NCBI RefSeq assembly: GCF_022664535.1
Contig: NZ_JAKUJY010000009.1
Span: forward strand, 62,001-126,000
From: Sphingobium trunci
Lineage (GTDB): Bacteria > Pseudomonadota > Alphaproteobacteria > Sphingomonadales > Sphingomonadaceae
Length of the DNA stretch: 64,000 bases
Reading direction: 5' to 3'
Shown here: positions 25,890 through 35,122 of the stretch, in pieces
Position numbering within the stretch: the stretch's first letter is position 1
Layout: every line of letters begins with the position of its first letter
Position numbers and translations under genes: made by a program
The notes under the pieces: generated by a model
Seen by the model: only the letters and a program-made list of their open reading frames with translations
Told to the model about the DNA's origin: nothing
The model's database searches: none

Positions 25890-26240
25890 ATGGCCCTTAA
25901 GCTGACCTCCTTGCTATACACGGTGCTGATTTGCGCATCGGTCCTGTCGGGCCCTTATGCTATTTATCTGGCGGCAAGGATGAGGCTCTGGCGAGCGATT
26001 GGTGCGATCCTTGCCGGGCTGTCGCTGGGCTTGGCGGGGTTATTTGCCTCGCTGAAGGCGAGCGACATGTATTTTGAAGCCTTGCGGGAGCATAACCCCC
26101 ACGCGCTCAACGATATGGTTGGATTTGGGCAGGTGGTGCTGGGCTTCCTTGGCCTATTATATTTCCTCGCCATATTCGTCCTTGCCGTGCTTGTGTTCTC
26201 GATCAGGTGGATAAAGAGCAGGCAAAAGTCCGCCGAATAG
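25890..26240 (+). CDS. Small membrane protein of unknown function
   Basis: 116 residues with three hydrophobic segments (ALKLTSLLYTVLICASVL; AIGAILAGLSLGLAGLFA; VVLGFLGLLYFLAIFVLAVL) and a basic C-terminus. No recognised family. ATG 25890 follows AAAGGG; an in-frame ATG at 25869 is an alternative. Codon use is less GC-rich than neighbours (several TTG, ATA and TTT codons), a weak hint of transfer. Divergent from the amino-acid permease. Confidence 0.6.
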   Translation: MALKLTSLLYTVLICASVLSGPYAIYLAARMRLWRAIGAILAGLSLGLAGLFASLKASDMYFEALREHNPHALNDMVGFGQVVLGFLGLLYFLAIFVLAVLVFSIRWIKSRQKSAE

Positions 26241-26452
26241 TGCCCTGCTTCGCGCTTGTTGCATCCCATCCCCCTTTTCGCTAAAGGCGCCCCTGCAATC
26301 GGGCAGTCCGCTGCCTGATACCCTGACAGATCCATGGCGCCCAAATGGAGCACCGGATGGACGCTGGCCGGCGAGGTTTCGCCCGCCGGCGATTTTGTCG
26401 TTTGGCAGGGTAGGCGCAGTTTTCCGGGCTTTCCGGCCCAAATGAGGTGATG

Positions 26453-27931
26453 ATGTTCGATTCGCTAAGCGATCGTCTCGGTGGGGTATTCGACAAGCTG
26501 CGTGGGCGCGGTGCGCTGACGGAGGACGATGTCCGCGCCGCGATGCGCGAGGTGCGAATCGCGCTGCTCGAAGCCGACGTCGCCCTTCCCGTCGTCCGCC
26601 AGTTCGTCGAACAGGCGACCGAGCGCGCGGTCGGCAGCGACGTGCTACGCTCGGTCACGCCGGGCCAGATGGTCGTCAAGATCGTCTCGGACACGCTCAC
26701 CGAAACGCTGGGCGCCGAAACCAGCGACCTGCTGATCGACGTCACCCCGCCCGCCGTCATCATGATGGTCGGCCTGCAGGGCTCCGGCAAGACCACCTCC
26801 ACCGCCAAGATCGCCAAGCGCCTCAAGGAAAAAGAGCGCAAGAAGGTGCTGATGGCGTCGCTCGACGTCCAGCGCCCCGCCGCGCAGGAGCAGCTGGCGG
26901 TGCTGGGCACCCAGACCGACGTGGCGACCCTGCCGATCGTGCCCGGCCAGCAGCCTGTCGACATCGCGAAGCGTGCCTTGCAGGCGGCGAAGCTCCAGGG
27001 CTTCGACGTGGTGATGCTTGACACCGCCGGGCGCCTGCATGTCGACCAGGCGCTGATGGAAGAGATGAAGGCGGTGGCCGAAGTCTCCAACCCGGCGGAA
27101 ATCCTGCTGGTGGTCGATTCGCTGACCGGGCAGGACGCGGTGAATGTCGCGACCAGCTTCACCCAGCAGGTGCCGCTGACCGGTGTGGTGCTGACCCGCA
27201 TGGACGGCGATGCCCGTGGCGGCGCGGCGCTTTCGATGCGCGCGGTCACCGGCCGCCCGATCAAATTTGCGGGCACCGGCGAAAAGCTCGACGCGATCGA
27301 GCCTTTCCATCCCGCCCGCGTGGCGCAGCGCATCCTGGGCATGGGCGATGTCGTGTCGCTGGTCGAAAAGGCGGCCGAGACGATCGACGCCGAGGAAGCC
27401 GACAAGCTCGCCAAGAAAATGGCCAAGGGTCAGTTCGACATGAACGACCTGCGTGCCCAGTTGAACCAGATGCGCCGCATGGGCGGGCTTGGCGCGCTGG
27501 CAGGCATGCTGCCGGGCCTCAAAAAGGCGCAGGCGGCGATGGCGGCGAGCGGCGCCAATGATAAGACGCTGATCCATCTCGACGCAATGATCGGGTCGAT
27601 GACCCCCAAGGAGCGGGAGAAACCCGCCCTCATCAACGCCAAGCGCAAGATCCGCATCGCCAAGGGTTCCGGCCGCACGGTGCAGGACGTCAACAAGCTC
27701 CTGAAAATGCATCAGGAGATGGAAACGGCGATGAAGAAGATCCGCAAGATGGGCGGCCTGAAAGGGCTGGCCAAGATGTTTGGCGGTGGAGGGATGGGCG
27801 GCCTGGGCGGCGCCGGTGGGCCGGGAGGTTCCGGCGGTGCGCCGGACCTTGGTGGCCTGGGCGGGCTTGGCGGTCTGGGCGGCAATATGCCCAACCTGCC
27901 CCCCGGCTTTCAGAATTTCATGAAGAAATAA
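26453..27931 (+). CDS. ffh: Signal recognition particle protein Ffh
   Basis: 492-residue SRP54 homologue that binds signal sequences and 4.5S RNA. N domain (MFDSLSDRLGGVFDKLRGRG), G domain with GLQGSGKTTSTAKIA, DTAGRLHVD and TRMDGDARGG, then the M domain (QFDMNDLRAQLNQMRRMGGL, and GSGRTVQDVNKLLKMH). A Gly-rich tail follows, common in sphingomonads. Three tandem start codons (GTG-ATG-ATG) precede; the last best fits the AGG ribosome site. Starts the operon with rpsP, rimM, trmD and rplS, 45 bases before rpsP. Confidence 0.97.
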   Translation: MFDSLSDRLGGVFDKLRGRGALTEDDVRAAMREVRIALLEADVALPVVRQFVEQATERAVGSDVLRSVTPGQMVVKIVSDTLTETLGAETSDLLIDVTPPAVIMMVGLQGSGKTTSTAKIAKRLKEKERKKVLMASLDVQRPAAQEQLAVLGTQTDVATLPIVPGQQPVDIAKRALQAAKLQGFDVVMLDTAGRLHVDQALMEEMKAVAEVSNPAEILLVVDSLTGQDAVNVATSFTQQVPLTGVVLTRMDGDARGGAALSMRAVTGRPIKFAGTGEKLDAIEPFHPARVAQRILGMGDVVSLVEKAAETIDAEEADKLAKKMAKGQFDMNDLRAQLNQMRRMGGLGALAGMLPGLKKAQAAMAASGANDKTLIHLDAMIGSMTPKEREKPALINAKRKIRIAKGSGRTVQDVNKLLKMHQEMETAMKKIRKMGGLKGLAKMFGGGGMGGLGGAGGPGGSGGAPDLGGLGGLGGLGGNMPNLPPGFQNFMKK

Positions 27932-27976
27932 GCGAATTCAACGGATCAGATCAGAGTAGAAAGGCAAGTTACTTAC

Positions 27977-28423
27977 ATGGCAACCTCCATCCGTCTGTCG
28001 CGCGGCGGCTCCAAGAAGCGCCCCTATTACCGCATCGTCGTGGCTGACAGCCGCGCCCCGCGTGACGGCAAGTTCATTGAGCGTATCGGCAGCTACAACC
28101 CCGTCCTGCCCAAGGGCGACGAGAAGCGCGTCGTGATCGACGTCGAGCGCGCGAAGCACTGGGTTTCCGCCGGCGCGCAGCCGACCGACCGCGTCGCCCG
28201 CTTCCTCGACGCCGCTGGCGTGAAGGAACGCGCCGCCCGCAACAACCCGAAGAAGGCAGAGCCGGGCCAGAAGGCCAAGGATCGCGCCGAAGACCGCGCT
28301 GCCAAGGCTGCGGAAGCCGCTGAAGCTGCCGAAGCCGCCAAGGCTGCCGCCGCTGAAGCCGCCGCCGCTCCGGCCGAAGCCCCGGCTGAAGAAGCTGTTG
28401 CCGAAGAATCGGCCGAAGGCTGA
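27977..28423 (+). CDS. rpsP: 30S ribosomal protein S16, with Ala/Glu-rich tail
   Basis: 148 residues. The first 80 are a standard S16 ([20 protein letters not shown], then [13 protein letters not shown]). The last 60 are a low-complexity Ala/Glu/Lys helix built from EAA-type repeats ([18 protein letters not shown]), an extension seen in sphingomonads and of unknown role. ATG 27977 lies downstream of ffh in the same direction. Confidence 0.96.
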   Translation: MATSIRLSRGGSKKRPYYRIVVADSRAPRDGKFIERIGSYNPVLPKGDEKRVVIDVERAKHWVSAGAQPTDRVARFLDAAGVKERAARNNPKKAEPGQKAKDRAEDRAAKAAEAAEAAEAAKAAAAEAAAAPAEAPAEEAVAEESAEG

Positions 28424-28428
28424 TTGTC

Positions 28429-28908
28429 TTGACCGACAGGCCCGTCACTCTCGCCGTCATCATCGGCGCGCATGGGGTGACGGGCGAAGTCCGTCTGAAG
28501 CTCTTCGGCGAGGGCGTGGAAACGCTCAAATCCTACAAGGGCTTCGACGCGGCGGGGCGCGCGCTGACGCTGCGGTCGGTGCGCCCCGGTCCCAATGGCG
28601 CCGTCGCGCGCTTCGCCGAGATCGGCGACCGCAGCGCCGCCGAAGCCTTGCGCGGGACCGAATTGACCGTGCCGCGCTCCGCCTTGCCCGCGCTGGGCGA
28701 GGGTGAATATTATCATGCCGACCTGATCGGCCTGCCCTGCTTCTCCAGCGAGGGCGAGGGGCTGGGGAATGTCGTCGCGGTCGAGAATTTCGGCGCGGGC
28801 GATATCATCGAGGTCGAGCGGCCGATGGGCAAGCGCTTCATGGCGCCGATCCATGCCGTGACCATCGCGGATGAGCGGGTGGTCATCGAAGCCGCCTTCG
28901 CGGTCTGA
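28429..28908 (+). CDS. rimM: Ribosome maturation factor RimM
   Basis: 159 residues needed for 16S rRNA processing near the 30S head. The N-terminal RimM barrel (VIIGAHGVTGEVRLK) and C-terminal PRC-like barrel (EYYHADLIGLP; GKRFMAPIHAVTI) are clear. The start is TTG at 28429, five bases after the rpsP stop; no ATG or GTG gives the full N-terminal strand. Between rpsP and trmD as in many bacteria. Confidence 0.94.
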   Translation: MTDRPVTLAVIIGAHGVTGEVRLKLFGEGVETLKSYKGFDAAGRALTLRSVRPGPNGAVARFAEIGDRSAAEALRGTELTVPRSALPALGEGEYYHADLIGLPCFSSEGEGLGNVVAVENFGAGDIIEVERPMGKRFMAPIHAVTIADERVVIEAAFAV

Positions 28909-28923
28909 CGGCGGGTCGCGCGC

Positions 28924-29196
28924 ATGTTTCATCTTCTCGTCGCCCTCTATCTGCTGCTGATGGTCGCCGCTGGCTGGCGGCTGTTCGCCATGTCCTGGTC
29001 GCGCATGTTGAAGATCAGTGCGGCGGTGGCGTTGGTCATTCCCATTCCGATGCTGTTCCTGTTGCCTGCGCTGATGCAGCCTGACCGTCCCTTTGCGGAC
29101 CTGTTGCGGGCCATCGGCATCGCTCTGATGCTGGGGGGCGGGGTGTCGCTGTTGGGCGGCATGGCTGGAGCGTGGCTCAGGGCGCGCAAGGCGTGA
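28924..29196 (+). CDS. Small three-helix membrane protein in the trmD operon
   Basis: 90 residues, almost entirely three transmembrane helices ([56 protein letters not shown]) ending in a basic ARKA tail. No recognised domain. It is inserted between rimM and trmD, 15 bases after rimM, and its stop overlaps the GTG start of trmD, so it is translated with the operon. An unusual resident of this otherwise conserved operon. Confidence 0.75.
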   Translation: MFHLLVALYLLLMVAAGWRLFAMSWSRMLKISAAVALVIPIPMLFLLPALMQPDRPFADLLRAIGIALMLGGGVSLLGGMAGAWLRARKA

Positions 29197-29939
29197 GCTT
29201 CCACGCGCAGATACTGACGCTTTACCCTGAGATGCTTCCAGGACCGCTGGGCGCGTCGCTGGCCGGGCGGGCGCTGGCGGAGGGAAAGTGGACCTGCGAC
29301 CCGATCCACATTCGCGATTTCGCCACGGACAGGCATCGCACGGTGGACGATACGCCCGCCGGCGGTGGCGCGGGCATGGTGCTGCGCGCCGACATATTGG
29401 CCAGGGCCATCGACCATGCGCAGGAAAAGGCACCCGATCTGCCCGTCATCGCCATGACGCCGCGCGGCGCACCGATCACGCAGGCGCGCGTCCGTCAGCT
29501 TGCCGCCGGTCCCGGCGCGACCATCTTGTGCGGCCGGTTCGAGGGCTTTGACGAGCGCATTTTCGAGGCCCGCCCGGTCGAGCAGATCAGCATGGGCGAC
29601 ATCATCCTCTCCGGCGGAGAGATGGGCGCGCTGATGCTGCTGGACGCTTGCATCCGCCTGCTTCCTGGGGTAATGGGCGCCGCTTCCAGTGGGGATGAAG
29701 AGAGCTTCGAAAGCGGCCTTCTCGAATATCCGCACTATACCCGGCCCGTTGAATGGGAAGGGCGCACGATCCCTGAAGTGTTGCGATCGGGGGATCATGC
29801 GAAGATCGCCGCCTGGCGGAAACAAAGGGCGGAGGATGATACACGGCTAAGGCGGCCGGACCTTTGGGAACGTCATATCGGCGTTCGGGACCAGTCGCCC
29901 TCTGGTGCGCAACGCGAAGAGACAGGACCTAAGTTATGA
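29193..29939 (+). CDS. trmD: tRNA (guanine-N1)-methyltransferase TrmD
   Basis: 248-residue SPOUT methyltransferase forming m1G37 in tRNA. SPOUT knot segments [25 protein letters not shown] (seen here as [13 protein letters not shown]) and [13 protein letters not shown] are diagnostic, as is [19 protein letters not shown] (seen as [17 protein letters not shown]). The GTG at 29193 overlaps the upstream stop (GTGA) and starts exactly at the family's N-terminus. The stop overlaps the rplS ATG. Confidence 0.95.
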   Translation: MSFHAQILTLYPEMLPGPLGASLAGRALAEGKWTCDPIHIRDFATDRHRTVDDTPAGGGAGMVLRADILARAIDHAQEKAPDLPVIAMTPRGAPITQARVRQLAAGPGATILCGRFEGFDERIFEARPVEQISMGDIILSGGEMGALMLLDACIRLLPGVMGAASSGDEESFESGLLEYPHYTRPVEWEGRTIPEVLRSGDHAKIAAWRKQRAEDDTRLRRPDLWERHIGVRDQSPSGAQREETGPKL

Positions 29940-30304
29940 ACTTGATCCAGCAGATCGAGGCCGAAAACATCGCGGCCCTCGCCAAGGATATTCCGGATTT
30001 CCGTCCGGGTGACACGCTGCGCGTCGGCGTGAAGGTCGTCGAAGGCGACCGCAGCCGCGTCCAGAATTATGAAGGCGTCTGCATCGCCCGCTCGAACAAG
30101 GGCATGGGCAGCAACTTCACCGTGCGCAAGATCAGCTTCGGTGAGGGCGTGGAGCGCGTCTTCCCGCTCTATTCGCCGAACATCGATTCGATCACCGTGG
30201 TCCGTCGCGGCGTCGTGCGTCGTGCGAAGCTCTATTATCTGCGCGGCCGCACCGGCAAGCGCGCTCGCATCGCCGAGCGTCGCGAGGTGCGCAGCGAGGA
30301 CTAG
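29936..30304 (+). CDS. rplS: 50S ribosomal protein L19
   Basis: 122 residues. Typical L19 sequence: [53 protein letters not shown] and the C-terminal [15 protein letters not shown]. It overlaps trmD by four bases (ATGA). The stop codon is the first part of the palindromic repeat that follows. Confidence 0.97.
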   Translation: MNLIQQIEAENIAALAKDIPDFRPGDTLRVGVKVVEGDRSRVQNYEGVCIARSNKGMGSNFTVRKISFGEGVERVFPLYSPNIDSITVVRRGVVRRAKLYYLRGRTGKRARIAERREVRSED

Positions 30305-30404
30305 AGCATTTTCGAAGCAGGTGGCATCACCTGCTGGCTTGGAAAATGCGGAAAACCAGGGACAAATGGAGCATGATCCGATTCAGCTTGATCGGATCAT
30401 GCTC
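30304..30404. repeat. Double-hairpin intergenic repeat after rplS
   Basis: Two adjacent stem-loops, each beginning GAGCAT. The first pairs 30306-30313 with 30342-30349 and, inside, AGCAGGTG with CACCTGCT (30316-30323 with 30328-30335). The second is a perfect 14-bp stem (30369-30382 with 30391-30404) around an eight-base loop. I recall closely similar GAGCATGATCCGAT palindromes as dispersed repeats in alphaproteobacterial genomes; copy number here cannot be checked. No T-run follows. Confidence 0.7.
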
Positions 30405-30439
30405 TAAGTTCCGCACGCTGTCCTTGACAGTTGCAAAAA

Positions 30440-30478
30440 GGATACAGGCGGTACCCCTTGGGGGTGCCGCCTTTTTCT
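30440..30478 (+). terminator. Rho-independent terminator of the ffh-rplS operon
   Basis: Stem 30446-30457 (AGGCGGTACCCC) pairs with 30461-30472 (GGGGTGCCGCCT) with one G-T pair and a three-base loop, followed by TTTTTCTTT. Confidence 0.88.
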
Positions 30479-30744
30479 TTGATTATCAATAAATTAGTCA
30501 TTCATACCGTTCCGTTCCGCTTCTCTCGCGCTTTATGATTTTGCGCCGCAGCAGAAATTTCATTTCGCATATGGCGGTTTTATGTCAGCGTTCCGTTTCC
30601 AGAGATTGCTCAATATTGCCAACGCCAAACTGTCGGGTTCTGGTGAATGTCGGGCCGTATGCGGGCAATGCTGAAGCAGGGGTAGCAAAAACAGAAAAGA
30701 CCAATGGAGAGGCCTCTTCATAATAATATCAAAGGGGCTGTTTC
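30479..30744 (+). other. A/T-richer leader upstream of the TonB receptor
   Basis: 266 bases with no convincing gene. Lower GC than the surroundings. A perfect 10-bp palindrome AGAGGCCTCT lies at 30708-30717, about 27 bases before the receptor start, and AAAGGGG at 30731-30737 is its ribosome site. No sigma/anti-sigma pair and no recognisable riboswitch. Confidence 0.4.
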
Positions 30745-33219
30745 ATGAATTATACGGGTTTTGTTTCTCGCGCCGCCATGGCGATCGCGCTGTCTTCTGC
30801 AGCGCCGGTTCTGGCCCAGAGCGATCCGCAGGTTTCCGGCACGGACGAAGGCGCGGCGATCATCGTTACCGGTACGCGCGCAACGGGCGTCACGGCGGCC
30901 GAAAGCGCCGCTCCGATCAAGGTTCTGGACAGCGAAGCGCTCACCAAGGTCGGGCAGCCCAACCTCAACCAGGTGCTGACGCAGCTCGTTCCCTCCTTCA
31001 CGGCGGAGGCCTTTGGCGGCGATACCGCGAACCTGACGCTGGCGGCACGCCTTCGTGGCCTCAGCCCCAACCATGCGCTGGTGCTGGTCAACGGCAAACG
31101 GCGTCACGGCACCTCCAACCTGCATGTGTTGAGCGGACCCTATCAGGGCGCAGCCTCGCCCGACCTCGACCTGATCCCGCCCGGTGCGATCGGCCGGATC
31201 GAAGTGCTGGAGGACGGCGCGGCGGCCCAATATGGCTCCGACGCGATCGCGGGCGTCATCAACATCATCCTCAAGGAGGACAAGGGTTCGATCTCCGGCA
31301 ACCTGACCGCCGGGCAATATTATAAGGGCGACGGCGAAACCTATTCGGGCAGCGTGACCTTCGCGCCCGATGTCGGGCCGGACAGCTATCTCGATTTCAC
31401 CATGTTCCACCGCTTCCACGATTTCTCGCAGAGGGGCGGCGTGGACCGCGGCATCTACAATCGTGACGGATCGATCCGTACCGATATTTCAGCCGCGCAT
31501 CAGGCGATGGCGGCGGTCGGCCTGCCGGGCGCGCCCTATACCAACCGGATCGTCGGCGACGCGCGATCGGAACTCACCACCATTGTCTATAATGCCGGTC
31601 ATGATTTCGGCGGCGTGGAACTCTATGCCTTCGGCAGCTATGGCCGCCGCGATGCCAGCGCCTACGAAAATTACCGCCAGCCCTGGCGCGTCTCGCGGTC
31701 CCCGGTTCTGGGTGTCGCGGGTGAGCAGATTCTCTACAGCACCACCGGCTTCAACCCGCGCGAGGCGATCAAGGAGGACGATTTCTCCAACACAGGCGGG
31801 ATCAAGGGCGAAACCGCCGGTTTCCGCTGGGACATCAGCACGACCTATGGCCAGGATTATGCCAAGCTCTACACGCTGGACTCGGCCAACCGTTCGCTGT
31901 TCATCGACACCGGTTCCACCCCGTCCAACTTCTATGACGGCTTCCTGAAGGCGTCGGAATGGACCAGCAATATCGACATCGCCAAGGAAGTCGATCTGGG
32001 CATGGCCAAGCCGGTCAATATCGCCTTCGGTGGCGAATATCGTGAGAATAGGTTCCAGATCGGCAAGGGCGACTTTGCGTCCACCTATTTCGAGGGTGGC
32101 CAGTCCTATCCCGGCTTCCTGGCGACCGACGCGGGCAAGCACAAGCGGAACAACAAGGCGGCCTATCTCGACGTTGCGATGAACCCGGTCGAGATGTGGA
32201 AGCTCGACGGCGCCGTCCGCTATGAGGATTATAGCGATTTCGGCACCAAATGGACGTGGAAGGTGACGAGCCGCCTCGATTTGTCCGAACAGTTTGCGGT
32301 GCGCGGCACGGTCAGCACGGGTTTCCGTGCGCCGTCGCTGCTGGAGGAATATTATTCCTCGACCAATGTCGGGCCGACCACCGCCTATGTGCAGTTGCCC
32401 CCCAACTCCGCCGCTGCGAAACTGCTGGGCTATCAGGATCTGAAGCCTGAGACGTCGCAGAATTTCAGCCTTGGCGTGGTCATCCGTCCGGTTCCCAAGC
32501 TGAACATCACCATTGATGCCTATCAGGTGAAGGTGAAGAACCGGATCGTCGGAACCGGATCGATCCAGGGTCTGGCTGGCGGTGTGGTCACCAACCAGGC
32601 CGTGCTGGATGCGATCGCCGCGCATGGCAATGTGCTCGATCCCTATGTCCTTCAAAACGGCGATGCGGGCATCAACCTGTTCACCAACGGCGCCGACACC
32701 CGCACCCGTGGCGTCGACGTGACGGCCAGCTACCCCACCCCGGTGGGCAGCGGCTCCATCCTCTGGTCGCTGTCGGCCAACTATAATGCGACCAAGATCA
32801 CCAGATTGCGGATCGATGAAAGCCTTTATGCAGAGGACGCCCGTTCCACCCTCGAAAATGCCTCGCCCAAATATAAGATCATCGGCGGCGCGCTCTTCAC
32901 CATGGGCGGTCTGAGCGTCAACCTGCGTGAGACGATCTACGGCAAATCGTCCGAGGTCGTGATTTTCGGCACGACCAACCCGACGGTCAAGGTTCCCGCT
33001 GCGGCGGTTACCGATCTGGAAGTCGGCTATGATCTGAGCAAGGCGATCAAGCTCAGCGTGGGCGCGAACAATCTGTTCAACAAGAAGGCGCCGGTCATGC
33101 CCAATGATTCGAGCGATATGCCGATCGACGGCGCCCGCGTTCTGGACGCCCCGCTGTCCTTCACCCCCTATGGCATCAATGGCGGCTATTATTACGCCCG
33201 CATCAATTTCAATTTCTGA
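30745..33219 (+). CDS. TonB-dependent outer-membrane receptor
   Basis: 824-residue outer-membrane importer. Signal peptide cleaved near VLAQS; a candidate TonB box region (IIVTGTRATG); plug domain (LNQVLTQLVPSFTAEAF, LVNGKRRHGTSNL, IEVLEDGAAAQYGSDAIAGV); then a long beta-barrel with FRAPSLLEEYYSS and the C-terminal strand YYYARINFNF ending in Phe, as required by the BAM machinery. No substrate-specific gene lies next to it. Terminator follows at 33226. Confidence 0.95.
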   Translation: MNYTGFVSRAAMAIALSSAAPVLAQSDPQVSGTDEGAAIIVTGTRATGVTAAESAAPIKVLDSEALTKVGQPNLNQVLTQLVPSFTAEAFGGDTANLTLAARLRGLSPNHALVLVNGKRRHGTSNLHVLSGPYQGAASPDLDLIPPGAIGRIEVLEDGAAAQYGSDAIAGVINIILKEDKGSISGNLTAGQYYKGDGETYSGSVTFAPDVGPDSYLDFTMFHRFHDFSQRGGVDRGIYNRDGSIRTDISAAHQAMAAVGLPGAPYTNRIVGDARSELTTIVYNAGHDFGGVELYAFGSYGRRDASAYENYRQPWRVSRSPVLGVAGEQILYSTTGFNPREAIKEDDFSNTGGIKGETAGFRWDISTTYGQDYAKLYTLDSANRSLFIDTGSTPSNFYDGFLKASEWTSNIDIAKEVDLGMAKPVNIAFGGEYRENRFQIGKGDFASTYFEGGQSYPGFLATDAGKHKRNNKAAYLDVAMNPVEMWKLDGAVRYEDYSDFGTKWTWKVTSRLDLSEQFAVRGTVSTGFRAPSLLEEYYSSTNVGPTTAYVQLPPNSAAAKLLGYQDLKPETSQNFSLGVVIRPVPKLNITIDAYQVKVKNRIVGTGSIQGLAGGVVTNQAVLDAIAAHGNVLDPYVLQNGDAGINLFTNGADTRTRGVDVTASYPTPVGSGSILWSLSANYNATKITRLRIDESLYAEDARSTLENASPKYKIIGGALFTMGGLSVNLRETIYGKSSEVVIFGTTNPTVKVPAAAVTDLEVGYDLSKAIKLSVGANNLFNKKAPVMPNDSSDMPIDGARVLDAPLSFTPYGINGGYYYARINFNF

Positions 33220-33225
33220 CGGGCC

Positions 33226-33270
33226 TGAAGCGGCCGCCGGACCTTCGGGACCGGCGGCCGCTTCTTTTTA
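33226..33270 (+). terminator. Rho-independent terminator after the TonB receptor
   Basis: Perfect 13-bp GC-rich stem (33228-33240 with 33251-33263) with a ten-base loop and a CTTTTTA tail. Confidence 0.88.
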
Positions 33271-33306
33271 TTGGACCTGACGGCGCCGCCGCGACAAGGA
33301 CCGGCT

Positions 33307-33843
33307 ATGCCGCTGAATGACAGACTTGCCACGCTGGCGGATGAAGCTGCGCTTTCCGCCGTCATGACATTGGCCATCGACCGCCTCCAGTCCGACTTCC
33401 TGACGCCCGGTCAGGTGCGGGCGAGCCACGGCTTCATGGGGCTCGACAGCCGCCTGATCGCCGACGGCACCTATTTCGTGATCGAGGATGGTGGCGAGAT
33501 TGCCGGATGCGGCGGGTGGAGCCGCCGTGCGACGGCTTATGGCGGCAATCACAGCGCCGGGCGGGACGACCGGCTGCTCGATCCCGCGACCGAGGCGGCG
33601 AAGGTGCGCGCCATGTACACCCATCCCGATCATGTGCGGAAGGGCGTGGGCACGCTGATCCTGTCGCTGTGCGAACGGGCGGCGCGGGCGGAGGGGTTTT
33701 CCGCGCTGGAATTGTCTGCGACGATGGCGGGCGTGCCGCTCTATCGCAGCTTCGGCTTTGTCGACGTGCGGCCGTTCGAGGATAGCGGCGTGCCGCTGAT
33801 CCTGATGCGCAAGGCTATTGGCGGCCCTGATTCCGGCTGGTGA
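33307..33843 (+). CDS. GNAT family N-acetyltransferase
   Basis: 178-residue acetyl-CoA-dependent acetyltransferase. The acetyl-CoA loop VRKGVGTLIL follows the strand VRAMYTHPDH, and ELSATMAGVPLYRSFGF is the C-terminal motif of the family. ATG 33307 follows an AAGGA ribosome site. Its last 29 bases overlap the end of the convergent MFS transporter gene. Substrate unknown. Confidence 0.88.
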   Translation: MPLNDRLATLADEAALSAVMTLAIDRLQSDFLTPGQVRASHGFMGLDSRLIADGTYFVIEDGGEIAGCGGWSRRATAYGGNHSAGRDDRLLDPATEAAKVRAMYTHPDHVRKGVGTLILSLCERAARAEGFSALELSATMAGVPLYRSFGFVDVRPFEDSGVPLILMRKAIGGPDSGW

Positions 33844-35122
33844 ACCAGAGGCCGCCCAGGCTGATCGCTGCCGCCGCCGACATGTAGAGGCCGACCAGTG
33901 CCACGCCCTGCATGCCGATCAGCCAGGTCGCGACGATCGGCGCCAGCGCGCCGCCGATGATCCCACCCAGATTGAAGGCGAAGGAGGCGCCGGTATAGCG
34001 TAGCTGCACCGGAAAGAGATGCGGCAGATAGGCGCCGAGCGGCCCATAGACGAAGCCCATCAGGAACAGCGCCAGGCTGAGGATCAGGAAGATGGGCAGC
34101 AACTGTCCGGTGCCGATGGCAGGGCCGAAGATCATACCCATCAGCGCCGTGCCGATGCAGCCCGCGACCAGCACCCGGGTCGGGCTGCTCCTGTCCGACC
34201 ACCAGCCCGCGATGATGATGCTGGCGGCCATGAACAGGATCGCGCCGAGCTGGATGGCCAGGAAGGTTTCGCGGTCGATCTTGAGCGTGGTCGTGCCGTA
34301 GCCGAGCGCGAAGGCGGTCGCGATATAATAGACCGCGAAACAGGCCGCGCAGGCAAAGGTGCCGGCAATGGCTGCCCCCAAATGGCTGCGGAACAGGGTC
34401 GCCAGCGGCACGGCGGGGGGTGGTGCCTCGGCCCTGGCTGCAGCGAATTCCGGCGTTTCGGTGAGCTTGAGGCGTATCCAGAGGCCGAGGATCACCAGCA
34501 CCGCGCTGCCGAGAAAAGGCAGGCGCCAGCCCCAGGCGAAGAAATCCTGGTCGCTGAGGAATATGCCGAGCAGCAAAAACAGTCCATTGGCCGCGATGAA
34601 GCCGACTGGCGCGCCCAGTTGCGGGAACATGCCGAAGCGCGCCCGCCAGCCCGGAGGGGCGTTCTCCACCGCAAGCAACGCCGCGCCGCCCCATTCGCCG
34701 CCCAGGCCAAAGCCCTGACCAAAGCGCAGCACGCAGAGGATCAGCGGCGCCCACCAGCCGATCATCTGATAGGTGGGCAGGAAGCCGATCGCCAGTGTGC
34801 AGCCGCCCATCAGCATCAGTGAGGCGACCAATGTCGCTTTGCGGCCGATGCGGTCGCCATAATGGCCGAAAACCGCCGCGCCGACCGGCCGGGCAAAGAA
34901 GGCGAGGGCGAGACTGCCATAGGAGGCCATCAGCTGCGCCGTGGGTGAGGAGGCCGGGAAGAAGAGCGAGGGGAAGATCAGGCTGGCGGCGGTCGCATAG
35001 ATATAGAAATCGTAAAATTCGACCGCGGTGCCGATCAGGCTCGCCGCCAGAACCCGTTTGTGGCGCAACATCGCGCCGATACCGCTTCCCTCCATCCCCT
35101 GCTCGCCCCCCGCCATGTTCAT
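33815..35122 (-). CDS. MFS transporter, metabolite:H+ symporter (MHS) family
   Basis: 435-residue inner-membrane carrier with 12 helices. FYDFYIYATAASLIFPSLFF in helix 1, FGHYGDRIGRKATLVASLML (loop 2-3 motif), and RFGQGFGLGGEWGGAALLAVENAP are hallmarks of MHS transporters (ProP, ShiA, KgtP). Substrate may be an organic acid or betaine; not determinable. Coupled to the upstream methyltransferase gene by an ATGA overlap. Confidence 0.9.
   Translation of the reverse strand: MNMAGGEQGMEGSGIGAMLRHKRVLAASLIGTAVEFYDFYIYATAASLIFPSLFFPASSPTAQLMASYGSLALAFFARPVGAAVFGHYGDRIGRKATLVASLMLMGGCTLAIGFLPTYQMIGWWAPLILCVLRFGQGFGLGGEWGGAALLAVENAPPGWRARFGMFPQLGAPVGFIAANGLFLLLGIFLSDQDFFAWGWRLPFLGSAVLVILGLWIRLKLTETPEFAAARAEAPPPAVPLATLFRSHLGAAIAGTFACAACFAVYYIATAFALGYGTTTLKIDRETFLAIQLGAILFMAASIIIAGWWSDRSSPTRVLVAGCIGTALMGMIFGPAIGTGQLLPIFLILSLALFLMGFVYGPLGAYLPHLFPVQLRYTGASFAFNLGGIIGGALAPIVATWLIGMQGVALVGLYMSAAAAISLGGLWFTSRNQGRQ

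Noticed and set aside
28290..28423. Ala/Glu repeats of rpsP as a tandem-repeat locus
   Set aside because: Codons vary along the tract, so it is a protein-level low-complexity tail rather than a DNA repeat.
30535..30723. 62-codon frame in the TonB-receptor leader
   Set aside because: Codon use is random and start lacks a ribosome site; more likely leader DNA.
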